Positions 38,817 to 47,957 of a DNA stretch of 63,183 bases are shown piece after piece. Below the pieces are notes generated by a model. The model ran no database searches. It saw only the letters and a program-made list of their open reading frames with translations, and was not told the origin of the DNA. Location: positions 1 through 63,183 of the IMG/VR virus record IMGVR_UViG_3300035181_001095. The stretch is one strand, 5' to 3'. Every line of letters starts with the position of its first letter. Position 1 is the stretch's first letter. Origin of the DNA: a virus. A program made the position numbers and the translations under genes.

Positions 38817-39641
38817 TCAAATGAAAACGTTTTCACTATTACGCTTAATATGACCATGTGACCATAAATAACATATACACATCTTACCCAACAAATCTTC
38901 TTGTATATACCCACACCCTTCTTCATATGATAACTGTTCCTGTGGGCTTATACTGTGTTTAGGATACTCGAAATCACAATTCAAAAATACATGCTGGGTA
39001 ATCTCATCCTTATAAGAAACTGCGACTATATCGTTATTCAAATCAACCCATGCCTGATATTGTAATTCAGGCTTATATAAAGCAACCGGTTTAACCTTGT
39101 TAATGGCAATCTTTTTCATATTCAAAAATTTTAATTCACATAATTTTTTCAAACGATTATTTATCTGCTTAAATGTCATTTGGAATTGTTCTGTAAATTT
39201 ATCATGTGAAATTCTTACGAAATCATCCCATTTCATAGCATGATATTCAGATTTATTAGCTTGAAAATACCAATATGTAATAAAATCTAATAACATTAAA
39301 TCTTTTACATCTAAAAATGTTGTTAACAAATAATTGGTTCGATTACAAATTGTTTGCTCTTTCAATGTAAGTAAATCCATATTAAATGAGATATAATCCC
39401 CATCTTGAATAATGTAATCCTTATGTATCAAAGCATCTATTGCTTTACGCATTGTATCAAAATTAACATTCTCTTGAGGATGCAAAAGACGATGTATAAT
39501 AATAACATGTTCATGAATAAATGCCCTCTTTAAACATTCCTCCCCACAAAGATATAACGCATGCAATATGACCAAATCAGACCATTTAAGTGATGGTGCC
39601 AAATGATAATAATCAATCAAATGTATAAGATTTTTTTTCAT
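38817..39641 (-). CDS. Winged-helix DNA-binding protein, probable replication initiator, 274 aa
   Basis: Two winged-helix-like units are visible: '[14 protein letters not shown]...[18 protein letters not shown]' with QDGDYISFN as wing (residues 20-110), and '[24 protein letters not shown]' (about 155-180). Plasmid and phage replication initiators of the Rep type have this doubled layout. The gene lies directly downstream of a region with direct repeats and an AT-rich tract. AAGGGG precedes ATG 39641. A transcription regulator is the main alternative. Confidence 0.55.
   Translation of the reverse strand: MKKNLIHLIDYYHLAPSLKWSDLVILHALYLCGEECLKRAFIHEHVIIIHRLLHPQENVNFDTMRKAIDALIHKDYIIQDGDYISFNMDLLTLKEQTICNRTNYLLTTFLDVKDLMLLDFITYWYFQANKSEYHAMKWDDFVRISHDKFTEQFQMTFKQINNRLKKLCELKFLNMKKIAINKVKPVALYKPELQYQAWVDLNNDIVAVSYKDEITQHVFLNCDFEYPKHSISPQEQLSYEEGCGYIQEDLLGKMCICYLWSHGHIKRNSENVFI
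38821..38836. promoter_or_regulatory. Near-perfect palindromic operator before dCMP deaminase
   Basis: ATGAAAACGTTTTCAC, one base off the consensus. It covers the last codons of the winged-helix gene and abuts the ribosome site of the deaminase. Confidence 0.65.
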
Positions 39642-39668
39642 GGCAATCCCCTTATTGAATTTGACACT

Positions 39669-39697
39669 ATTTTACCACAAAAAATACAGTCTGCCAA
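39669..39697 (-). promoter_or_regulatory. Promoter of the winged-helix gene
   Basis: Minus strand TTGGCA (39697-39692), 17-base spacer, TAAAAT (39674-39669), 27 bases before the start codon. Confidence 0.75.
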
Positions 39698-39809
39698 GAC
39701 TCATTTAATAAAAATTTATATTACAATTAGAATAAAAATGTATAATTTTATACGACAATCATGTCCAAACTTTACCATGACATTTATGGCCTTTAAGTAT
39801 AAAGTTGGT

Positions 39810-40090
39810 AAACGAATTTCCAGTAGGTAGGAAACGAATTTCCAGGCACAATTTTTGCAATATATGTATATATTTATATAAATATAAATATAAATAAATA
39901 AGAAAAATAAAAAAAGACTATCGAAATGCCAGATTTCAAATTCCAATAGGTCATGAAATGACATAATTTGAAAAATACCTGATGGCATGTAATATAGGAT
40001 TTTCTGCATATTCTACATTTCATCCTGAATTTGACCAAAAGCCAGACCCAGCACTCTGTGTCATAGCCTCTGCCTTCGGCAGAGTCTATA
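39810..40090. other. Candidate replication origin
   Basis: This gene-free stretch holds two 14-bp direct repeats AAACGAATTTCCAG (39810-39823, 39832-39845), an almost pure A/T tract (about 39855-39915), a nested inverted repeat (39926-39988: ATGCCA, TTTCAAATT, GTCAT around GAA and their complements) and a GC hairpin (CTCTGCC-TTC-GGCAGAG, 40068-40084). Iteron-like repeats, an unwinding tract and an adjacent initiator-like gene are the usual parts of an origin. Only two repeats are seen, so this is a hypothesis. Confidence 0.5.
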
Positions 40091-40122
40091 ACATTCGTGC
40101 AGTCAAATCTACATCTCATTTC

Positions 40123-40148
40123 CCAAACCGTTTGGATTTTTAAAATCC
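40123..40148. promoter_or_regulatory. Two abutting palindromes upstream of the 40151 promoter
   Basis: CCAAAC-C-GTTTGG (40123-40135) shares its last two bases with GGATTTT-T-AAAATCC (40134-40148). Both are perfect with a one-base centre and end 2 bases before the -35. Probable binding sites for a regulator. Confidence 0.6.
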
Positions 40149-40150
40149 TA

Positions 40151-40179
40151 TTGCATAGAACTCAAAATTTTGTTAAAAT
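40151..40179 (+). promoter_or_regulatory. Promoter of the 201-aa gene
   Basis: TTGCAT (40151-40156), 17-base spacer, TAAAAT (40174-40179). Confidence 0.78.
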
Positions 40180-40213
40180 TAAATCTGATATTTTCAGGAA
40201 AAGAGAATCCAAG

Positions 40214-40819
40214 ATGAATGATAATGATTTTCAAAAGCATATATTTTACAGAATGGGGAAATTTTCTATGGATATGGAGCAAATATTAACAGGATTAAAA
40301 GAGAAACACCAAAAAGGGATTTTTACAGCTGACCGTTGGTTTTTCGTAAATCATGGTTACCGTTGTTCCTATGCGGAAAAAGGTATCCTTAAAAATGCCG
40401 CTACATATTTAAAACCAGCACAGTCTGATTTTTTGAAAGTTGTAAATTATGTAGATAGAAATTTTGAATTATTAGTTGATTACTTACATGATGATTTGGC
40501 ATCTTTCTCAAAACTTAATCGAGAACATATAACCCCATTTTTTTTCTACCCGCATCCTGTATTGACCCAATTAGAGTCTGTTTTCAATAATCATATTCAA
40601 TATTCTTTGCAAGAATATATTTTAGATTCAATATATGCACGTGTCGTCTATCGTCCTACTACCGAGAAAAATTACATTGAATTATCCACTCGCCAAATTA
40701 GGTTAGCTCCGTTAAAGGTGCAGACTTTTTTAGCCAAACAAATGCAAACTTATGGTTATATACATCGGGAGTTCGTGGATGAGCTGGTTTGGCCAGAAAT
40801 GGCCTTAAATGCCTCGTAG
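40214..40819 (+). CDS. Hypothetical protein, 201 aa
   Basis: I choose ATG 40214 (MNDNDFQKHIF): it lies behind the promoter and an AGGAAAAG site; the frame upstream would start before the promoter. The protein is mixed helical with aromatic patches (HITPFFFYPHPVLTQLE). It lies next to the candidate origin and just upstream of the helicase, so a replication accessory role (for example helicase loading) is possible. No family is recognised. Confidence 0.65.
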   Translation: MNDNDFQKHIFYRMGKFSMDMEQILTGLKEKHQKGIFTADRWFFVNHGYRCSYAEKGILKNAATYLKPAQSDFLKVVNYVDRNFELLVDYLHDDLASFSKLNREHITPFFFYPHPVLTQLESVFNNHIQYSLQEYILDSIYARVVYRPTTEKNYIELSTRQIRLAPLKVQTFLAKQMQTYGYIHREFVDELVWPEMALNAS

Positions 40820-40826
40820 CTACGAG
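40813..40826. other. 14-bp perfect palindrome over the stop codon
   Basis: CTCGTAGCTACGAG covers the TAG stop at 40817-40819. A second weak stem (AAAAAAG/CTTTTTT, about 40832-40860) follows with a T-run. Together they may form a transcription end signal. Confidence 0.4.
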
Positions 40827-40949
40827 CAGCAGAAAAAAGGGTATGATAGTATTCTTTTTTATTCAGGACTTAACCTGGTGGCGATTAGAGGCCTTAAATT
40901 TGATTTTGTGACTATGTCTTCAACCAATTTCTGCATGTAAAAAATAATC

Positions 40950-40978
40950 TTGAATTTGAATTGAGAAGATGGTAAAAT
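40950..40978 (+). promoter_or_regulatory. Promoter of the main replication operon
   Basis: TTGAAT (40950-40955), 17-base spacer, TAAAAT (40973-40978), followed by AAGAAAGGA and the helicase start at 41008. Genes from 41008 to 55327 are tightly packed, so this may drive about 14 kb. Confidence 0.75.
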
Positions 40979-41007
40979 AATGTAGAACTTTGAAGAAAGG
41001 AATTTTT

Positions 41008-42222
41008 ATGTTAGCAGGCTTGGAATATCTCAAGCGTATTTTATTCGACCAAGATATTGAAGAGTTTAATCGAATTCGGATGGTCTATTTATTAGACCCA
41101 GCTGAATTAGATGCTTATACTCACATTGGGGATTATCTTGTAAAATATCAACAGCTCCCACCTGTTTCTTTCCTTAATGATTTAATCCCATTATACCAGG
41201 AACATCCTCTCGAGTATTGGGTTGACCAGGTCAATCTTCGTTATCAAAAGCATTTATTAAATACAATACAACGTATTACGAGTATGTCTTCAGATAAACC
41301 TGGTGAACTCCTTGACTCGATTACTAATTTATTAAGTGCACAATTACAAGATACGTCTACGGATATAGCTACTCAAGACCAATTAGTTGAAGTATTTAGA
41401 AAACATCTTGAAAGACTAAAAGAACAGCATTTGAAATTAGGGCAATTAGGATTACCAACAGGTTGGCCAACATTTGATAAGACATTTGGTGGCTATGCAC
41501 CTGGTGAAGTATATGTATTCTGTGGTAGGCCTAAACTTGGTAAGACTATCTTAATGATATATAGTGCTATTTCCAGTCTTCTAATAAATAAGAAAGTCTT
41601 AATAGTATCAATGGAAATGATGATACCACATATTTTACAACGCATATCAGCATGCTTATTACCAATGGCCTACTCATTGTATAATACTATTTTAACAAAT
41701 GATATGGAAAAGAAATTACTATTAGAAATTGATAAAATTAAACAAAATCTTATTGTAATAGAAGGCAGATTAGACCAGAATTTACTAACATTAAATCAAT
41801 TTATTAAAGTAAAACAACCAGATATTATATTCATTGATGGTGCATATCTATTAAAAAGTAAAACAGGCTTTAAGAGTATGTGGGAACAAGTCTTAAATGT
41901 GATACAAGAAATTAAACAGCTTGCTATGCATAATCATATTCCAATTGTATGCTCATATCAGATGAATAGAAGTACAACAAAAAATCTAAAGATAGACCAA
42001 ATTGCATTATCAGATGCAATTGGGCAGATAGCATCTGTTGTATTTGGTATTAGAGAACTTGATATATTAGACCGTAGAGAAATTTTAATGTTAGCATCCA
42101 GAGATTCAAAGCTTGAGAATATCTTCATACATTGGGATTGGCAAACAATGAATTTTCAAGAAGTGGAACCAAATGAACTAAACAATACCTCTTTCGATAT
42201 GCAGGATACGATTACATTATGA
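41008..42222 (+). CDS. Replicative DNA helicase, DnaB type, 404 aa
   Basis: I choose ATG 41008 (MLAGLEYLKRI) behind AAGAAAGGA; the upstream TTG at 40990 overlaps the leader. The RecA-like core shows LPTGWPTFDKTFGGY, Walker A GRPKLGKT, VLIVSMEM, Walker B IIFIDGAYL and CSYQMNRS. The N-terminal part is short and helical. It unwinds DNA at the fork with the primase at 42894. Confidence 0.88.
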   Translation: MLAGLEYLKRILFDQDIEEFNRIRMVYLLDPAELDAYTHIGDYLVKYQQLPPVSFLNDLIPLYQEHPLEYWVDQVNLRYQKHLLNTIQRITSMSSDKPGELLDSITNLLSAQLQDTSTDIATQDQLVEVFRKHLERLKEQHLKLGQLGLPTGWPTFDKTFGGYAPGEVYVFCGRPKLGKTILMIYSAISSLLINKKVLIVSMEMMIPHILQRISACLLPMAYSLYNTILTNDMEKKLLLEIDKIKQNLIVIEGRLDQNLLTLNQFIKVKQPDIIFIDGAYLLKSKTGFKSMWEQVLNVIQEIKQLAMHNHIPIVCSYQMNRSTTKNLKIDQIALSDAIGQIASVVFGIRELDILDRREILMLASRDSKLENIFIHWDWQTMNFQEVEPNELNNTSFDMQDTITL

Positions 42223-42539
42223 AAAGAGAACTAACATTTGATACTCGTTTCAAGAATAAATTAAAAAGATTTGTTGCTAATATGTTAAAATTTTATTGGG
42301 TTATGCAATCTTTAGAACCTTTAGAAAAACAGAGTCTTCATACAATTTTGGATACGGTTTGTAGAGCCATGGCAGATAAAACACATCCATTAGATGATAA
42401 AGTTCAAAAATTTTTAGATAGAAAACCATTACCTGATTTTAGATACATTCAAGGTAAAGCTCATTGGAAAGATGCACCTGAATTAACAGCAGTTTTACGA
42501 TTTAAACTTAATGATACAGATTCAAATTTATCAATCTAA
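42219..42539 (+). CDS. Hypothetical protein, 106 aa
   Basis: The start overlaps the helicase stop (ATGA). A helical basic protein (RFKNKLKRFVANMLKFYW) with a polar C-terminus. It may help the helicase, but there is no motif to show it. Confidence 0.6.
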   Translation: MKRELTFDTRFKNKLKRFVANMLKFYWVMQSLEPLEKQSLHTILDTVCRAMADKTHPLDDKVQKFLDRKPLPDFRYIQGKAHWKDAPELTAVLRFKLNDTDSNLSI

Positions 42540-42552
42540 AGGAGATTACAAC

Positions 42553-42894
42553 ATGAACGAAAGAACATTCCAAGTTTATTTGAACGAAATTATTGATGAA
42601 ATACTTGCCAAGAACACGTTAAAGGGTGGAGAGTATGCTCGAAATAATGATAGGTTTCATAATTTCATTGAAGGCAGTAACATGTTAGGTATGTCGTTAC
42701 CTATGTATTTAATGTCGTTGCGTAGTAAACATGAAGTATCAATACTTGATATGTGTCGAGATTTAGAACACAAACCACCACATCATCATTCTTTAGAAAC
42801 GTGGAAAGAAAAGATTACTGATTCAATTATGTATTCAATTATTCTATATGCATATGTTTGTGGAAAAGCCCAAGAGGAACTTTCATATGACTAA
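42553..42894 (+). CDS. Nucleotide-metabolism-like helical protein, 113 aa
   Basis: I choose ATG 42553 (MNERTFQVYLNEI) behind AAAGGAG. The pattern 'KGGEYARNNDRFHNFIEGSNMLG' and 'KHEVSILDMCRD' with a closing helix (EKITDSIMYSIILY) matches a small phage family of all-helical proteins, often linked to nucleotide modification or MazG-like pyrophosphatases. Catalytic function is not established here. Confidence 0.6.
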   Translation: MNERTFQVYLNEIIDEILAKNTLKGGEYARNNDRFHNFIEGSNMLGMSLPMYLMSLRSKHEVSILDMCRDLEHKPPHHHSLETWKEKITDSIMYSIILYAYVCGKAQEELSYD

Positions 42895-43787
42895 TGGATA
42901 CTCAACATATTATACAATTATTTCATCTATTAGGCACAAGAAAAATTCGAGTCTCAAATGGTTGGGTTGCAGGTAATTGTCCATTTGCACCATGGTTGCA
43001 TCCCAAAGGAGAAGATAGACGTCCTTCATTTGGTATAGCTACAAATAAAGAGAGTTATTTTCATTGTTTTGCTTGTGGGGTAAAAGGTTATTTACATCAT
43101 TTACCTTTTATGTTGTCTCAATATACATTACAGGTTGATGGTATAATTGAGAATTATATCCAACAATATAAAGATACATATGATATAGATAACATGTTGC
43201 CACAAGGTGAAAATACTTATAAACTCCGAGAGTTATTTAACACATTTGAAGAAGCACATGAAGTATTAAATTTAACAAAAGATGATATAACTAAATGGCA
43301 ATTGAAGTATGATAAAGATAAAAATACATTAGTTTTTCCTATAACATATAGGCATGAATTAAAAGCACTAAAGGGTCGTAATTTAAGACAAAAAGGTTTT
43401 ATGTATTATGAAGGTTCGGCTAACATTAAAAGGGAGGGCTTATGGTATGGTATGGATATGACAGGTGATAAGCATCCCTCGAAGATAATCCTTTGTGAAG
43501 GTGAACGAGATGTTATCTTGTTGTCCAGACGAGGGTTTACTGCTTGGGGTGCATTGGGCTCATTAACTAAAAAACAAATTCAGATAGTAAGACAATCAAA
43601 TATACCATTTGTTTTATTTTTTGATAATGATAATGCAGGGCAGAATATGCAACGTCAAATAATTGACGCATGTAATTTGTTTAATGAATTATATGTTGTT
43701 AATGAATATGGTGGTTGCAAAGACCCTGCGGAACTTATTGAGAATAAAAAGTTAAAACAAGCAATCTTATCAATTACAAAACTATAA
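42894..43787 (+). CDS. DNA primase (CHC2 zinc finger and TOPRIM), 297 aa
   Basis: The zinc motif is C29, H36, C58 and C61 (NCPFAPWLHP; HCFACG). The TOPRIM domain has ILCEGERDVILL and FFDNDNAGQN. Length fits compact phage DnaG-type primases without a helicase-binding domain. The start overlaps the upstream stop (TAATG). Confidence 0.88.
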   Translation: MDTQHIIQLFHLLGTRKIRVSNGWVAGNCPFAPWLHPKGEDRRPSFGIATNKESYFHCFACGVKGYLHHLPFMLSQYTLQVDGIIENYIQQYKDTYDIDNMLPQGENTYKLRELFNTFEEAHEVLNLTKDDITKWQLKYDKDKNTLVFPITYRHELKALKGRNLRQKGFMYYEGSANIKREGLWYGMDMTGDKHPSKIILCEGERDVILLSRRGFTAWGALGSLTKKQIQIVRQSNIPFVLFFDNDNAGQNMQRQIIDACNLFNELYVVNEYGGCKDPAELIENKKLKQAILSITKL

Positions 43788-43800
43788 GGAGATTAAAAAA

Positions 43801-44457
43801 ATGACAGCAAAAAATTGGTTCAAACTTGGGCAAGATGGATTACAAGAAAAACTTTCAATGGATTCAGCTAATCAAATCAGAGCATCAAAAAATGCACCTC
43901 GTTTTTGGTTAAGGGTGGGAGAAGAAGCGGTAATTGTATTTGTGGATGATACTGGTTTCTATGCGAAAACACATCAACTAAACATTGCAGGTTCTTGGAA
44001 TAACTTTGTTACTTGCACAGCAGATTTTCAACCGTGTCCTGTTTGTAATAGTGGTGATAGGCCCTCTTTAATTGGTTATTATACAGTGATTGATACCAGG
44101 GAAATTCAATTTAAGGATGGCACGAGAGCTAAAAATCGTCGGGTATTATTTCCTGCCAAAAATGTAGCTATCAATATGATAGCTGACTTAAAGAAGAAAT
44201 ATAACTCATTGATTGGCTTGGCTGTTAAGGTTAAGCGATATGGACAGAAATCTCCGAATTGTGGGGATTATTTTGAAGTTATTTCTGATAAACGTATTGC
44301 TTTGAAATCTCTGGGCGCTGATTCGGAGGTAGTTTATAATTATGAAAAGATATTGGCACCCCCGACGCCCGAAGAATTAGATACATTAGGTTTTGGAAAT
44401 AGAGCTTTAGGTGAAGTCACTGCTGATGTTGATAATACCGATGATATTCCCTTTTAA
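43801..44457 (+). CDS. Single-stranded DNA-binding protein, 218 aa
   Basis: The C-terminus is acidic and ends DNTDDIPF, the classic SSB tail that recruits replication proteins. The core has a Cys-rich insert (CTADFQPCPVCNSG), as in gp32-type or zinc-containing phage SSBs, and beta strands of an OB fold (RFWLRVGEEAVIVFVDD). It lies between primase and helicase genes. GGAGATTAAAAA precedes ATG. Confidence 0.85.
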   Translation: MTAKNWFKLGQDGLQEKLSMDSANQIRASKNAPRFWLRVGEEAVIVFVDDTGFYAKTHQLNIAGSWNNFVTCTADFQPCPVCNSGDRPSLIGYYTVIDTREIQFKDGTRAKNRRVLFPAKNVAINMIADLKKKYNSLIGLAVKVKRYGQKSPNCGDYFEVISDKRIALKSLGADSEVVYNYEKILAPPTPEELDTLGFGNRALGEVTADVDNTDDIPF

Positions 44458-44459
44458 AT

Positions 44460-45740
44460 ATGAATAATTTTCCCTTTGATAAAGTGATACGAGTCGAGGG
44501 TATGGCGCTGGTTCATACACCAGCGCCTGATGCTTTGAAAGAGGCATTAACTCTACAAAATACGCAGAAATCTTTAATTTTGCCTGTGTATAAAACCACA
44601 GATGACCCATCGTTGTTATGGATACCTCGGGCTATTGCGCAGCAACCAGTAGATACCATCGAATGGAAACGTTTTCATTTTAAGCATAATATTAAGCTGC
44701 GGCCTCTTCAGCAAACGTTGTTAAACGCATTCTTACAACGCATGGATGTTTGTGGTGGTATTTTATCTGCTGGCACTGGTGTAGGCAAAACTGTAATGGG
44801 ATTGTGGTTAACAGCTCTTTATGGGTTGAAGACATTGATTATTGTGCCTACGGATATGATATTCAAACAATGGATAGACCGAATACAAACATTCTTGGAC
44901 GTGCCAAATATAGGCATAATTCGAGGTGCTGTTTGTAAGACCGATGCTCCGATTACAGTTGCTATGTTGCATACAATTGTAAAACCAAAGTTTAAGCATT
45001 TACATAAAGAATTTGGTTTGGTTATTTATGATGAAGTGCATACAGTAGCTACCCAGCTTTTTCATAATGCTTGTGGTAAATTTCATAGTAAATTTAATAT
45101 AGGCTTATCTGCTTCGCCATATCGTAAAGATGGAATGGCTAATGTCTTTTTGTGGCATATAGGACCTATATATGCTTCAATGAAAAAAGTTGATAGTGTT
45201 CCACGAGTTAATGCTGTTTTTCTGAAAAATGATGTTACGACATATACCTGCCGTAGATGGAATGGTAAATTAAATTTAGGCAAATTTTATAATCAATTAG
45301 TAAATGTTCCTTCTCGTAATCAAATGATTATGAAATATGCCATAAAGGCGTATCAAAATGATTATAAAACTTTAATTCTAACAGAACGATTAGAACATAT
45401 TGATATACTTAAACAATTACTCATATCTAAAATACCTGCTGACCATATTGGTATTTTAACTGCGAATATAAAAGAGCTTGATAAACCAATTATTATTGGG
45501 ACATATGGTTCGGCTGGTATGGGATTAGATATTCCATCTTTAAGCTGTTTAATTTTAGCAACACCTCGAACGGATGTTTTACAACCAGTTGGTCGTGTAA
45601 CCAGGGCTAAAGATATTCAACCCGTTATTATTGATTTAATTGATGTGAATGATAAAATGATGGTAGCTTGGTGGCAGAAAAGAAAGAAGGTTTATGCATC
45701 TTTAGGTTGTAATTTAAGGGAATTGGCTTTTTGGAAATGA
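44460..45740 (+). CDS. SF2 DEAD/H-type helicase, 426 aa
   Basis: Motif I is GTGVGKT, motif II is DEVH, motif III is GLSASPYRKD, and motif VI is QPVGRVTRAKD. This is the UvsW/RecG-like or Ssl2-like DNA helicase class found in phage recombination modules. The start lies 3 bases after the SSB stop, so it is probably coupled. A one-mismatch copy of the palindrome lies inside at 44663-44678. Confidence 0.85.
   Translation: MNNFPFDKVIRVEGMALVHTPAPDALKEALTLQNTQKSLILPVYKTTDDPSLLWIPRAIAQQPVDTIEWKRFHFKHNIKLRPLQQTLLNAFLQRMDVCGGILSAGTGVGKTVMGLWLTALYGLKTLIIVPTDMIFKQWIDRIQTFLDVPNIGIIRGAVCKTDAPITVAMLHTIVKPKFKHLHKEFGLVIYDEVHTVATQLFHNACGKFHSKFNIGLSASPYRKDGMANVFLWHIGPIYASMKKVDSVPRVNAVFLKNDVTTYTCRRWNGKLNLGKFYNQLVNVPSRNQMIMKYAIKAYQNDYKTLILTERLEHIDILKQLLISKIPADHIGILTANIKELDKPIIIGTYGSAGMGLDIPSLSCLILATPRTDVLQPVGRVTRAKDIQPVIIDLIDVNDKMMVAWWQKRKKVYASLGCNLRELAFWK
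44663..44678. promoter_or_regulatory. Intragenic near-copy of the palindrome
   Basis: ATGGAAACGTTTTCAT, one base off, inside the SF2 helicase gene. No gene start lies nearby. Confidence 0.3.
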
Positions 45741-45964
45741 GTAAAAAATTACCTCTATATTTTAAGTTATATTATGACCATGAGTGTTTCCGAAGACATA
45801 AAAAGCGAAAGTTGAGAAAAACTTTAGAAGTTCATAAATCTAATCGAGAGCATAATCCTATTATTCAACAAAGAAAAAGAGGTAAAGATAAACTTCAAAA
45901 AATGTTTAATACTATTCCACAAATTTTAGAATTTCTTGAAGCATTTCCAGAAATTGAATTTTAG
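45737..45964 (+). CDS. Small basic protein, 75 aa
   Basis: I choose ATG 45737 (MSKKLPLYF), overlapping the helicase stop by ATGA. Lys/Arg/His-rich (FRRHKKRKLRK), probably nucleic-acid binding. No family. Confidence 0.6.
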   Translation: MSKKLPLYFKLYYDHECFRRHKKRKLRKTLEVHKSNREHNPIIQQRKRGKDKLQKMFNTIPQILEFLEAFPEIEF

Positions 45965-45980
45965 AAAGGAGAAATTAGTT

Positions 45981-46244
45981 ATGGCACGGCCAAAAAAAGA
46001 AAAAGATGATGTAGTCTTTACAGGAGTTCCAGCAAATGTATCTTATAGTTTAACAGCCACAATCAATATGGGTAACTTTGAGTCTTTGAAAATTCAAGTT
46101 GGATTAAGTATGCCTTGTAAACCTACCAAATTACAGATTGATAATAAATTTAAAGCTATTACAGCACATGTTGAAGAATTATTAGATAGTAAGGTAAAAG
46201 AATTAACAGGGGGTTCCCATGGAACTAACCAAAATGCTCTCTAA
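45981..46244 (+). CDS. Hypothetical RecA-linked protein, 87 aa
   Basis: I choose ATG 45981 (MARPKKEKDD) behind GAAAGGAG. The core SYSLTATINMGNFESLKIQV resembles small phage proteins often found beside recombinase or replication genes. Function unknown. It overlaps the RecA-like gene by 26 bp. Confidence 0.65.
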   Translation: MARPKKEKDDVVFTGVPANVSYSLTATINMGNFESLKIQVGLSMPCKPTKLQIDNKFKAITAHVEELLDSKVKELTGGSHGTNQNAL

Positions 46245-47238
46245 ATATCAATATTATGTTGGTGATAAGGTGCCACCCATTCAACGATTACCAAGTGGTA
46301 TTTTAGCATTTGATATTGTAACAGGTGGTGGTATTCCTATTGGGCGCTTTACTGAATTTTATGGTGATAAATCCACTGGTAAAAGCACCACATCCTTACG
46401 ATTTATTAACCAATTTCTTCAGCGAGATGATAGAAAAGCAGTTTATTTAGATTTTGAAAATACATATGATGCCGCATGGGCAAAATGTTTTATTCAAGAT
46501 TTAGATAGAGTTATTGTTGTTCAACCAGACTATGGAGAATTGGGCGTTGATTTATTTATTGAATTACATAAACATGCAGATGAAATAGGCTTTATTATTT
46601 TAGATAGTTTAGCCATGATTATTCCAACTAAAGAGGTTGATGATGATGCTTTAGCACAGCATGTTGCCACACAAGCTCGATTAGTTAGTAGTATGCTTCG
46701 CAGAGCATTACCTTGTATTTCAAAAAATAATCAAAATAAAACGCCTATTACAGTTATTTTATTAAACCAAATTCGAATGAAGATTGGTGGTTATGGTCAA
46801 CCTAATCAAGTTACCAAACCATGTGGTAAAATGCAGGATGCTGTTGTTTCTATGGATATTCGTTTTTACTCTAAAGAGTATAAAGTTGTTTCAAATGTTC
46901 CTGTATCTGTTACACATCAAATCAATGTTGAAAAGAATAAAGTCGGTGGACACCCAAAACGCACTGCACAATTTAAGATTTGTTTAGTGCCATCTAATGG
47001 ATTAAAAATTGGTGATTGTGAAGATAATGATTTATATCTTGCAATGATGAAAAAATTACATTTAATACAACGAGATGGTAATAAATGGGTTTATAATGGT
47101 AATATATTCAAAAATTTGATTGAAGTTGAAGAACAGTTGTTACACAACCCAGAAATTAAACAGCAGTTATATCATCTAATTTTGGATAAAGTAACAACAG
47201 ACTTGAGTTTATTGGTAGGGGATGATGAAGACGCCTAA
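46219..47238 (+). CDS. RecA-like recombinase, 339 aa
   Basis: Walker A is GDKSTGKST, Walker B is FIILDSLAMI, and VILLNQIRMKIGGYG matches the RecA DNA-binding loop region. The N-terminus IQRLPSGILAFDIVTGGGIPIGR is canonical. It probably catalyses strand exchange during phage recombination-dependent replication, with the RuvC-like and Cas4-like nucleases in the same operon. Confidence 0.88.
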   Translation: MELTKMLSKYQYYVGDKVPPIQRLPSGILAFDIVTGGGIPIGRFTEFYGDKSTGKSTTSLRFINQFLQRDDRKAVYLDFENTYDAAWAKCFIQDLDRVIVVQPDYGELGVDLFIELHKHADEIGFIILDSLAMIIPTKEVDDDALAQHVATQARLVSSMLRRALPCISKNNQNKTPITVILLNQIRMKIGGYGQPNQVTKPCGKMQDAVVSMDIRFYSKEYKVVSNVPVSVTHQINVEKNKVGGHPKRTAQFKICLVPSNGLKIGDCEDNDLYLAMMKKLHLIQRDGNKWVYNGNIFKNLIEVEEQLLHNPEIKQQLYHLILDKVTTDLSLLVGDDEDA

Positions 47239-47680
47239 TATGATATTACGATGTATTTGTTGTAATCAACCATTTACAGGGAAAGCTACACCATTTTTAA
47301 CTATGGAACCACCTGTGTGTTCCACCGAATGTTTTATTTGGTGGATAGCACAATTTTCTAATAAGCCATTAACTGATGTTACTCCAGTAATTCACTGCAA
47401 TGAAAATGACTTTCGCAATGATTGGGAACGTCGTGTTGCCAATTTTTTAACTTATTATCAAATTCCATATTTATATGAAGCTATAGCTATCCCTGTGGGA
47501 AAGAAAAAATATATTCCTGATTTTTATTTACATGATAGTGGAATTTATCTTGAAGTAAAAGGAAAGTGGTATCCTGGGTATAAGACTCTTTTTGTAAATG
47601 CTTGTAAACAAAATCCTGATTATTATTGGCTTTTAGATGGACATTTTTTGAAACGGATAGGGATACTAAATGGACATTGA
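47222..47680 (+). CDS. PD-(D/E)XK endonuclease with zinc ribbon, 152 aa
   Basis: The N-terminal zinc ribbon is CICCNQPF then C near residue 33 and 37 (VCSTEC). The nuclease core is YIPDFYLHDSGIYLEVKGKW, the PD...ExK signature. Related small phage nucleases resolve or trim DNA. It overlaps the RecA-like gene by 17 bp. Confidence 0.75.
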   Translation: MMKTPNMILRCICCNQPFTGKATPFLTMEPPVCSTECFIWWIAQFSNKPLTDVTPVIHCNENDFRNDWERRVANFLTYYQIPYLYEAIAIPVGKKKYIPDFYLHDSGIYLEVKGKWYPGYKTLFVNACKQNPDYYWLLDGHFLKRIGILNGH

Positions 47681-47957
47681 TGAATATCTAAAATTATCAG
47701 ATATTTTCATGTATTTTGTGCCCAGGAAAAAAGATGTTGAAGTTAAACAAGAGCATGTGGATATGCTTTTTATCTTGCTTAATAAGTTATTAGATGATAT
47801 AAAAATAAAAATGGCTGAATTACCACCAGATGTTGACCAAGTTCGAGAATTGTTTTTTATTGTAGAGTCATTGATGCGAATTAAAAAACAGTATTTTTTA
47901 AATGCGGCTAAATTGAAAGACAGTTTACAAAGGATACAAGAATATGACCCATACTGA
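47670..47957 (+). CDS. Hypothetical helical protein, 95 aa
   Basis: Long amphipathic helices (VDMLFILLNKLLDDIKIKM). It overlaps both neighbours, suggesting coupling. No family. Confidence 0.6.
   Translation: MDIDEYLKLSDIFMYFVPRKKDVEVKQEHVDMLFILLNKLLDDIKIKMAELPPDVDQVRELFFIVESLMRIKKQYFLNAAKLKDSLQRIQEYDPY

Noticed and set aside
39716-40119. Minus-strand ORFs of about 80-97 codons in the candidate origin
   Set aside because: They run through the pure A/T tract, giving poly-Ile/Tyr/Phe protein, and have no ribosome sites.
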